A stretch of DNA of 64,000 bases from Puniceicoccaceae bacterium (lineage in GTDB: Bacteria; Verrucomicrobiota; Verrucomicrobiia; Opitutales; Opitutaceae): contig REEB01000129.1 in NCBI GenBank assembly GCA_007695295.1, positions 1 through 64,000 of the forward strand. Reading direction: 5' to 3'. Both the position numbers and the translations under genes were made by a program. A model generated the notes under the pieces. It was not told where the DNA came from and searched no databases. It saw only the letters and a list, made by a program, of their open reading frames with translations. Below, one piece after another: positions 57,865-64,000 of this stretch. How positions within the stretch are numbered: the stretch's first letter is position 1; each line of letters starts with the position of its first letter.

Positions 57865-60800
57865 ATGCTATATTTCCCGGCCTCTTCCCCGCGCGCTCGC
57901 GGAGCGTGCCTCATCCTGCTCTTTTGGTTTCTCTTCGCTTCCCTGGGGATGGCGAGCCCTGCGACGTGGACCGGCCTGGCTGGCGACGGTCTCTGGGAGA
58001 CGCCCGGCAACTGGTTGGGCGGAGCGTCGCCCGGCTCCGGAGAGGACGTCCTGCTGCCGGGAGGGGCGGGTGAAATCACGCTAAGTGGGTCGCATTCCGT
58101 GCGAAACTTGGAGCTGGAGGCTGGGTCGGTGCTGCGAATCCTTGGGACAAGCAACCTCACCGCCACGCTGTCGGTTTCGGAACAACTCCTCAACCACGGC
58201 ACCGTCATCCTGGATTCGGATGCCAATCGCACCGCCCAGATCAGCCTGAGCGCGAGCGCTGCTCTCATTAATGAAGGGCTGGTGGAGGCGCGGCCCGGAG
58301 AAGGAGGCAACCGCACTCTCAACGGCACGATCCTCAACCGTGGCATCCTCCGGGCGGCCCCGGGGCTGAGCTGGAGCCTCGGCCAGAACAGCCGCACCAT
58401 CACCCTGGAGTCCGGGGCAGTCGAGGGCGATGTCTTCATCGACAATGGGGATTTGGCGATCGAGGCCGGATTTGCGGCACAGATGGTGGCAGTGCGCTCC
58501 ACGGTCACGCTCACGCAACTCGATCAACCCGGCGCCACCGTCTGGGTGCAGGGGCAGTCGGGAACGACGACCCGCCTGACCTTGCCGGAAGGCATGGTCA
58601 ACCGCGGGACGCTGCTGCTGGAGGCAATCGCCGGCAGCGCCACCACCCGGCTCACCCCCCTGGGCAACGGCTTCATCAATGAAGGCACGGTCGTCGCCTC
58701 CGAGGGCACGGGTGGAGCGCGGTGGATCGAAGGCGGAGTGACCAACCGCGGTGTGATCGTGGCCGAGCCCGAGGTGGTGCTGTCGATCGGCAACAACACC
58801 AGCCATGTGCTGACCCAGGAGGAGGGGGCGGTGCTGGAAGGCCTGGGCACCATCCGCATCAACCAAGGGCTGCTGGATCTCCAGGGCGGCGAAGTGCACG
58901 GGAATGTGTTCGTCGATGGAGTGGAGCTGCGGGTGGGGGAGGGGCTTTCGCCCCAAACCATCGGCACGCGCGGCACGACTTTGCTGCACGAAAACCTCAG
59001 TCCGGCAGTGACCGTTTGGGTGCAGGGGCAGTCGGGAACGACGACCCGCCTGACCTTGCCGGAGGACATGATCAACCGCGGCACGCTGCTGTTGGAGGCG
59101 AATGCCGGCAGCGGCACCACCCGGCTGAACCCCCAGGGCAGCGGCTTCATCAATGAAGGAACGGTCGTCGCCCGCGAGGGCACCGGTGGAGCGCGTTGGA
59201 TCGATGGAGGCGTGGTCAACCGCGGTGTTATCGTGGCCGACTCCGGCGTCACCCTCAGCATCGGCACCAGTTTTTCGGATGTTCTGCTCCAAGAAGCCGG
59301 TGGTGTCCTCGAAGCGTTGGGTGCGATCCGCATTAGCCAGGGTTTGCTGGACCTCCAGGGCGGCGAAGTGCACGGGGAGGTGTTCGTCGATGGGGCGGAG
59401 CTGCGGGTGGGGGAGGGGCTTTCGCCCCAAACCATCGGCACGCGTGGCACGACTTGGCTGCATGAAAACCTCAGTCCGGAAGTGACGGTCTGGGTGCAGG
59501 GGCAGTCCGGAACGACCACCCGCCTGACGCTCCCGGAAGGCATGGTCAACCGCGGCACGCTGTTGCTGGAGGCGTTTTCCGGCAGCGGCACGACCCGGCT
59601 CACTCCCCAGGGCAGCGGCTTCATCAATGAAGGAACGGTCGTCGCCCGCGAGGGCACCGGTGGAGCGCGTTGGATCGATGGAGGCGTGGTCAACCGCGGT
59701 GTGATCGTGGCCGACTCCGGGGTGACCCTCGCCATCGGCACCAGTTTTTCCGATGTCCTGCTCCAGGAGGCGGGCGGCGTTCTCGAAGCCTTGGGCACCA
59801 TCAGCATCAACCAGGGGTTGCTGGACCTCCAGGGCGGCGAAGTGCACGGGGAGGTGTTTGTCAGTGGGGCGGAGCTGCGGGTGGGGGAGGGGCTTTCGCC
59901 CCAAACCGTCGGCACCCGCGGCGCAACTTTTTTGCATGGAAACCTCAGTCCGGAAGTGACGGTCTGGGTGCAGGGGCAGTCGGGTATGATCACGCGCCTG
60001 ACCCTTCCGGAAGGCATGATCAACCGCGGCACCCTGCTGCTGGAGGCGATCGCCGGCAGCGGCACGACCCGGCTCACCCCCCAGGGCAGCGGCTTCATCA
60101 ATGACGGCACCGTCGTCATCCGCGAGGGTACGGGGGGTTCGCGCTGGATCGATGGCGGGGTGGTCAACCAAGGGCTCATCCGGATCGAACCCGGTCTTGT
60201 CCTGATCCTGACCGGCAGTGGATCGGCGTTTTTTAATGCGGGGGTGTTCGAACTCTCCTCGTCCACCTTTTCCTTCAATGGTAGTCGGATCGTGAATACG
60301 GAATCCGGAACCCTGCGCGGCACCGGGCTGTTGAACCTCGGCGGCATTGTGCTTGAGCAGGCCGGGGTGCTCGAGCCCGGCCTCGGGGGAGAGCCCGGGG
60401 AATTGGCTGTGACAGGCTCGGCGGTTTTTGCCCCCACCGCTGTTTATCGCAGTGCGCTCGGAGGTTCTGAAGCGGAACCGACGGCCTCCCGGGTACATTT
60501 CTCCGGGACTGTCGAACTCGATGGCACTCTCGAACTCGACGCGGGAGAACTCTTTCCCGCCATCGGCGCAAATGTGGATGTGCTCGGTTACGACAGCCAC
60601 ACCGGCAACTTCGCCTTGCTGGTCGGAACCGTGCTGCCCGGTGGACTCGCCTTTGCGCTCGACTACCAAGCCGATCGGCTTCGCCTCACCGCCGAGACGG
60701 CGGATGACACCGGCCCGGTCGTCAGTGCCGCGGCCTTTGCCGGCGATGCCGTCCTGCTTCGCTGGGTGGACGCCTTCGGCCTTGATGCCGCCTCGGTGTC

Positions 60801-63800
60801 GGACACCGGCAATTACATTCTCCTGCGCGATGAAGAGCCCGTGGCCGGCGGCGTGGTCGGGGTCGACTACAATCCCGGAACCCGCTGGGCGACGGTTTCA
60901 GTGTCGGCCGGCCTCCCGCCCGGATCCTACGCCCTGGTCGTTTCCGGGGTGGTCAATCTGCTTGCCACCCCGATGGCGGAGCCGCACCGGACCAACTTCG
61001 AGCCGGCGGACCTCCTGGCCGATACCCGGATCTGGCGCGGCCTCGGCGCACCCGGCGATTGGCAGGATCCCGAAAACTGGTTCGGGCGCCGCCTTCCCGG
61101 ACCGGACGACGCCGTCGTCTTGCCGGCCGGATCCGGATTGGTGACCATCGGTTCCGATGCCGTCATCCGTCGGCTGACCGCGGATGCGCCGCTCTTGCTC
61201 GAGGACGGCATCCTGGCCGTGACCGAGGGGAACTCCACGCTCAACGCCGACCTCTCGATCAGCCGCCGCGCCGCCCTCCACGCCATCGGGCCGGGCACGA
61301 TCCTGACCGCCGCCGGGGCCGCGGATTTCGAAGGCGGCGAACTGGCCGCGATCGACGGCGCGGTTCTTCGTATTCTAAATTTGGAGACATTGGCGGCCTC
61401 CACCCCGGGAGGTTCATCTCGCAATCGCATCGAAGCAATCGGCTTCGGCAGCCGGGTGGAGCTGCCCGCCGCGACACAGTTGACGGGTGCCTCGGCGCGC
61501 TTCGAAGTGCGTGCGATCAATGGCGGGGTGGTCGATCTGCCCGTGCTGCAGAGCGTGACGGAGCGGGTTCGCATGGAAGCCTCGGGTGCGGATGCGCTGC
61601 TGAGGCTTCCGCGCCTGAAGTCCTGGGACAGCCAGTCCAGGAACTCCGACCTGTGGTTGTTCGACCAAGGTCGCGCCGACCTCGGCATCGACATTAGCGA
61701 AACCGTCCTGCATCGCGTCGGCGTTGCGCTCCGTGACGAAGGTTTGCTGCATACCGCCAACCTTCTCCTCGGCTCCGGCGACAGCCTGCGCGGCCGCGGA
61801 ACAGTGACCGGCAACCTGACCCTGACCCGGCTCCGGCTGGAGCGCGACTCCGCCGGCGACGCCCCGGATCGCCTTGCGGTGGCGGGCAATCTCACCCTCA
61901 CGCCGGATGCCCAAACCGTCTTTCGCGGTTATGTGACCGGTCTGCCCCGGGTGGAAGTCACCGGCCTGGCCCACCTCCGGGGTTTCTTCCAGTTGCTGAC
62001 CAGCGGCCTCTCCCCTTCGGTCGGAGACGACCACACCCTCGTCACCGCCGCCGTCCTCGCCGGCGCTTTCAGCGAGTGGTCCGGCCTCGATCTCGCCCCC
62101 GGGGTGAGTTATGAACCCGTGGCCACCGCGACGGAGCTGCGCCTCCTCGGGGTGGGGCCGGTGCCTCCGGAAGTGGTGGCGGTGGCGCCCACCGGGCCGG
62201 TCGAACGCTTTGCCTCGCTTGTCGTCACCTTCAACAAACCCATCGCCAACAACTCCGTCGACCGCGACGATTTCGAACTGACCTCGCCGGCAGGGGTGTT
62301 CACCGCCACCACGGTGGTGCGGATCGCTCCGGATGCCTTCCGCCTGACCTTTCCCGAGCAGGAGATCCCCGGAACCCACACCCTGCGGGTTGGACCCGGG
62401 TTGACGGATCTCACCGGCAACGCGATGGCGGCGGCCTCCGAGCATGACATCGAAATAGTCCAACCCCCGCTTCCCGACCTGGTGGTCCCGAGCGTGAGCG
62501 CGCCCGCGGTGGTGCAGGCCGGCCAGCCCGTGACCCTGCAGTGGACCGTGGCCAACGCCGGCACGGCCCCGTTGACCGGCTCCTGGGTGGAGACGGTTTA
62601 TCTGGAGACATCCACCGGCCTCGATGCCGTCTTCCTGCACGCCCATGCGATCACGGATGCGACGCTCGCGCCCTCGGCTGAAGCAGTCCGCAGTGTCACC
62701 TTCGACCTGCCCCGGGCCGTTCCGCATGGCTCGGTGCGTTTTCGGGTCGAAGCCGACGAAGCCCGCACCCTCCATGAGGCGCGGGTGTCGAACAATCGCG
62801 GCCATTCCGCCGTGGTGCAACTTCCGCCCGCGCTCTTCTTCGAACCCGCTTCCGGAACGGCCGATGAAAACGCCGGCGAGGCCGCCCTGCGGCCCCGGCT
62901 CCTCCGCACCGGGTCGCTCGGTTCGCCGCTCACCGTGACCATCGCTTCGGACGCTCCCGCCACCGCGCAGGCACCCGCTTCGGTCGTCATTCCGAAAGGA
63001 CAACGCAGTATCCGGATTCCAGTGACACCCGTGGCGGATGGTCAACCGGCCGGTGACCGCACGGCAGTGCTGACCGCTTCGGCGACGGGTTATAACTCCT
63101 CCGACTTTCAACTCCTCGTCCGGGACACCGACCGGCCGGCCCTCGCCCTTGTCACCGGCGCCTCGGCCTTGCTCGAGGGGGAGGTCACCTCTCTGCAAGT
63201 GACGGTTCCGGTGGCTCCGGCCGCCGACCTGCGGGTGAGCCTTTCCGTCTCCCAGCCGGGCCGCCTCCACCTGCCGCCGGTGGTGGTCATCCCGGCCGGT
63301 GAGACCAGCGCAACCGTCGAAATCCGCGCCGCCCGGACTCCCTTGCCGAGCGGAGAGGCGGTGCTCGTGCTGCGGGCCGCCGCTCCGTCCCACGCCGCGG
63401 CGGAGATCGATCTTCTTGTCGTCGACCCCGACGTCCCCCAGCTCAGCCTGCACCTCCGCGACACCCTCATCCGCGCCGGAAGCGATGCCGGGGGCACGGT
63501 CCTGACCGTGCGCCGCAGCGGAGCGGATCTGGTGCCGCAGGAAATCCGGCTGGAAAACTCCCGACCCGACCTCATCCCGCTCGCCGAGACGGTGGTCTTC
63601 GACACCGGCCAAGCGGTCGTGCACCTGCCCCTCTCGGCCCGGGGGGCCTTCCTGGTGAGCGCGGCCGACGAAGTCGTTTTCCGTGCCCGACTCGGCCCTG
63701 AAAGCCAACCCATTGCCGTCTCCCCCAGTATCGTCCTCACCGTCGTCGACGACACCACCCCGCACCTCAACGTCCGCTTCGAGCCCCCGTCGGTGGCGGC

Positions 63801-64000
63801 CGGCGTGGCGGCCGCGGCCACCGCCGTCATCACCCGTCGTCCCGCGGCGGATACACCTTTGGCGCTGACGCTCGGGAGCAACAATGCCTCCGCGGTCGCC
63901 CATGTTTCCGCGGCCGTCATTCCGGCCCATGAAGCCTCCGTCTCGGTGCCGGTGGACACCCTGCCGGCAGTGGTGCCGGACCAGCCGGCGGTGGTGCTTT
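57865..64000 (+). CDS. Very large secreted multi-domain protein, 3' end outside window
   Basis: At least 2045 residues, open to the window edge. A signal peptide (residues 1-31) is followed by a beta-helix-like region (TWTGLAGDGLWETPGNWLGG at ~33) and 158-residue repeats (~225-772). A second TW-like start (RIWRGLGAPGDWQDPENWFG) occurs at ~1055. Then come a Big_5/SbsA-like Ig domain (~1433-1530), a CARDB-like domain (~1535-1655, PDLVVPSVSAPAVVQAGQPVTLQWTVANAGTAPL) and repeated Calx-beta-like modules from ~1658 (FFEPASGTADENAGE). No catalytic site is seen. It is a candidate surface adhesin or autotransporter-like protein; the C-terminal export or sorting signal lies outside the window. Long antisense frames exist but lack protein features. 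Confidence 0.85.
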   Translation, partial: MLYFPASSPRARGACLILLFWFLFASLGMASPATWTGLAGDGLWETPGNWLGGASPGSGEDVLLPGGAGEITLSGSHSVRNLELEAGSVLRILGTSNLTATLSVSEQLLNHGTVILDSDANRTAQISLSASAALINEGLVEARPGEGGNRTLNGTILNRGILRAAPGLSWSLGQNSRTITLESGAVEGDVFIDNGDLAIEAGFAAQMVAVRSTVTLTQLDQPGATVWVQGQSGTTTRLTLPEGMVNRGTLLLEAIAGSATTRLTPLGNGFINEGTVVASEGTGGARWIEGGVTNRGVIVAEPEVVLSIGNNTSHVLTQEEGAVLEGLGTIRINQGLLDLQGGEVHGNVFVDGVELRVGEGLSPQTIGTRGTTLLHENLSPAVTVWVQGQSGTTTRLTLPEDMINRGTLLLEANAGSGTTRLNPQGSGFINEGTVVAREGTGGARWIDGGVVNRGVIVADSGVTLSIGTSFSDVLLQEAGGVLEALGAIRISQGLLDLQGGEVHGEVFVDGAELRVGEGLSPQTIGTRGTTWLHENLSPEVTVWVQGQSGTTTRLTLPEGMVNRGTLLLEAFSGSGTTRLTPQGSGFINEGTVVAREGTGGARWIDGGVVNRGVIVADSGVTLAIGTSFSDVLLQEAGGVLEALGTISINQGLLDLQGGEVHGEVFVSGAELRVGEGLSPQTVGTRGATFLHGNLSPEVTVWVQGQSGMITRLTLPEGMINRGTLLLEAIAGSGTTRLTPQGSGFINDGTVVIREGTGGSRWIDGGVVNQGLIRIEPGLVLILTGSGSAFFNAGVFELSSSTFSFNGSRIVNTESGTLRGTGLLNLGGIVLEQAGVLEPGLGGEPGELAVTGSAVFAPTAVYRSALGGSEAEPTASRVHFSGTVELDGTLELDAGELFPAIGANVDVLGYDSHTGNFALLVGTVLPGGLAFALDYQADRLRLTAETADDTGPVVSAAAFAGDAVLLRWVDAFGLDAASVSDTGNYILLRDEEPVAGGVVGVDYNPGTRWATVSVSAGLPPGSYALVVSGVVNLLATPMAEPHRTNFEPADLLADTRIWRGLGAPGDWQDPENWFGRRLPGPDDAVVLPAGSGLVTIGSDAVIRRLTADAPLLLEDGILAVTEGNSTLNADLSISRRAALHAIGPGTILTAAGAADFEGGELAAIDGAVLRILNLETLAASTPGGSSRNRIEAIGFGSRVELPAATQLTGASARFEVRAINGGVVDLPVLQSVTERVRMEASGADALLRLPRLKSWDSQSRNSDLWLFDQGRADLGIDISETVLHRVGVALRDEGLLHTANLLLGSGDSLRGRGTVTGNLTLTRLRLERDSAGDAPDRLAVAGNLTLTPDAQTVFRGYVTGLPRVEVTGLAHLRGFFQLLTSGLSPSVGDDHTLVTAAVLAGAFSEWSGLDLAPGVSYEPVATATELRLLGVGPVPPEVVAVAPTGPVERFASLVVTFNKPIANNSVDRDDFELTSPAGVFTATTVVRIAPDAFRLTFPEQEIPGTHTLRVGPGLTDLTGNAMAAASEHDIEIVQPPLPDLVVPSVSAPAVVQAGQPVTLQWTVANAGTAPLTGSWVETVYLETSTGLDAVFLHAHAITDATLAPSAEAVRSVTFDLPRAVPHGSVRFRVEADEARTLHEARVSNNRGHSAVVQLPPALFFEPASGTADENAGEAALRPRLLRTGSLGSPLTVTIASDAPATAQAPASVVIPKGQRSIRIPVTPVADGQPAGDRTAVLTASATGYNSSDFQLLVRDTDRPALALVTGASALLEGEVTSLQVTVPVAPAADLRVSLSVSQPGRLHLPPVVVIPAGETSATVEIRAARTPLPSGEAVLVLRAAAPSHAAAEIDLLVVDPDVPQLSLHLRDTLIRAGSDAGGTVLTVRRSGADLVPQEIRLENSRPDLIPLAETVVFDTGQAVVHLPLSARGAFLVSAADEVVFRARLGPESQPIAVSPSIVLTVVDDTTPHLNVRFEPPSVAAGVAAAATAVITRRPAADTPLALTLGSNNASAVAHVSAAVIPAHEASVSVPVDTLPAVVPDQPAVVL
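58537..60180 (+). repeat. Tandem 474-bp coding repeats (158 residues each)
   Basis: Units start at 58537, 59011, 59485 and 59959 with TVWVQGQSG-type sequence; three are complete and the fourth stops after about 74 residues. Each encodes TRLTLPEGM.NRGTLLLEA, GFINEGTVV.REGTGG.RWI, GVIVA, VL..LGTI.I.QGLLDLQGGEVHG.VFV.G.ELRVGEGLSPQT and a linker. The DNA is nearly identical between neighbours, indicating recent duplication or gene conversion; the copy number may vary among strains. Confidence 0.95.

Noticed and set aside
58081-60669. Long minus-strand frames (up to ~860 codons) opposite the large secreted protein
   Set aside because: They are repetitive copies of the antisense of the 158-residue repeats, lack protein-like composition (Pro/Arg/His-rich low complexity), and are explained by the high GC content of the real plus-strand gene.
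61414-63930. Minus-strand frame of ~838 codons opposite the Calx-beta-like region
   Set aside because: It is Gly/Arg/His-rich shadow sequence with no domain, while the plus strand has clear domains in a single uninterrupted frame.

Overview
The window looks like a chromosomal segment of a GC-rich member of the Verrucomicrobiota, plausibly class Opitutae. This is inferred from gene content: a PEP-CTERM protein, several Gfo/Idh/MocA oxidoreductases next to DUF1080 proteins, DUF6785/OPT-like membrane proteins, a DUF1446/DUF4387 pair, and a very large secreted protein with Calx-beta-like modules. No rRNA or marker gene is present to settle the taxonomy. Genes are tightly packed, ATGA/GTGA stop-start overlaps are common, and Shine-Dalgarno sites are often weak.

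Layout. 1-4 kb: the end of an unknown gene, then a leftward sugar block (fucose/arabinose isomerase-like protein, PHP phosphatase, hexose-phosphate mutarotase). 4-10.2 kb: a DUF6973 protein, a small kinase-like protein, then fabD-lepA-lepB. 10.3-12 kb: tRNA-Arg(CCG), an orphan vsr, a truncated DUF4928 protein and two repeat families, which together look like the remains of a restriction-modification or defence insertion. 11.9-23.8 kb: eleven leftward genes with very short gaps or overlaps: TPR-like protein, anchored solute-binding protein, GT2, DUF1080 protein, Gfo/Idh, TIM-barrel/DUF1080 fusion, DoxX-like protein, second Gfo/Idh, discoidin-like protein, Agl23-like protein and ApbE. This resembles a periplasmic 3-keto-glycoside oxidation and cleavage pathway. 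24-29.3 kb: a GH3-family protein, a PEP-CTERM protein with a good promoter and terminator, galE, and a ketosynthase-ACP pair. 29.5-38.7 kb: a secreted TPR-like protein with a histidine kinase and response regulator, hemH, an ECF sigma factor with its probable anti-sigma factor, coaD, pgsA and pgpA.

38.7-40.2 kb is a decayed IS4-type element with recognisable terminal inverted repeats and a nested palindromic element; it abuts a DUF4387/DUF1446 (AtuA-like) pair. 42-53.4 kb is the most unusual block: an ABC ATPase, a DUF6785 membrane protein, a 1864-residue FtsX-type permease with PA-like, double LysM and degenerate M28-like extracytoplasmic regions, and an OPT-like membrane protein, in one operon. 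I consider it the best candidate for an undescribed system. 53.4-54.1 kb holds two copies of a repeat with inverted GATTAC-rich ends that also occurs at 11.6 kb. An AT-richer unknown gene, msrB and prfC follow. The right end (57.9 kb to the edge) is a secreted protein of more than 2045 residues containing nearly identical 158-residue repeats.

All functional calls come from reading motifs and remembered family features; no database search was possible.
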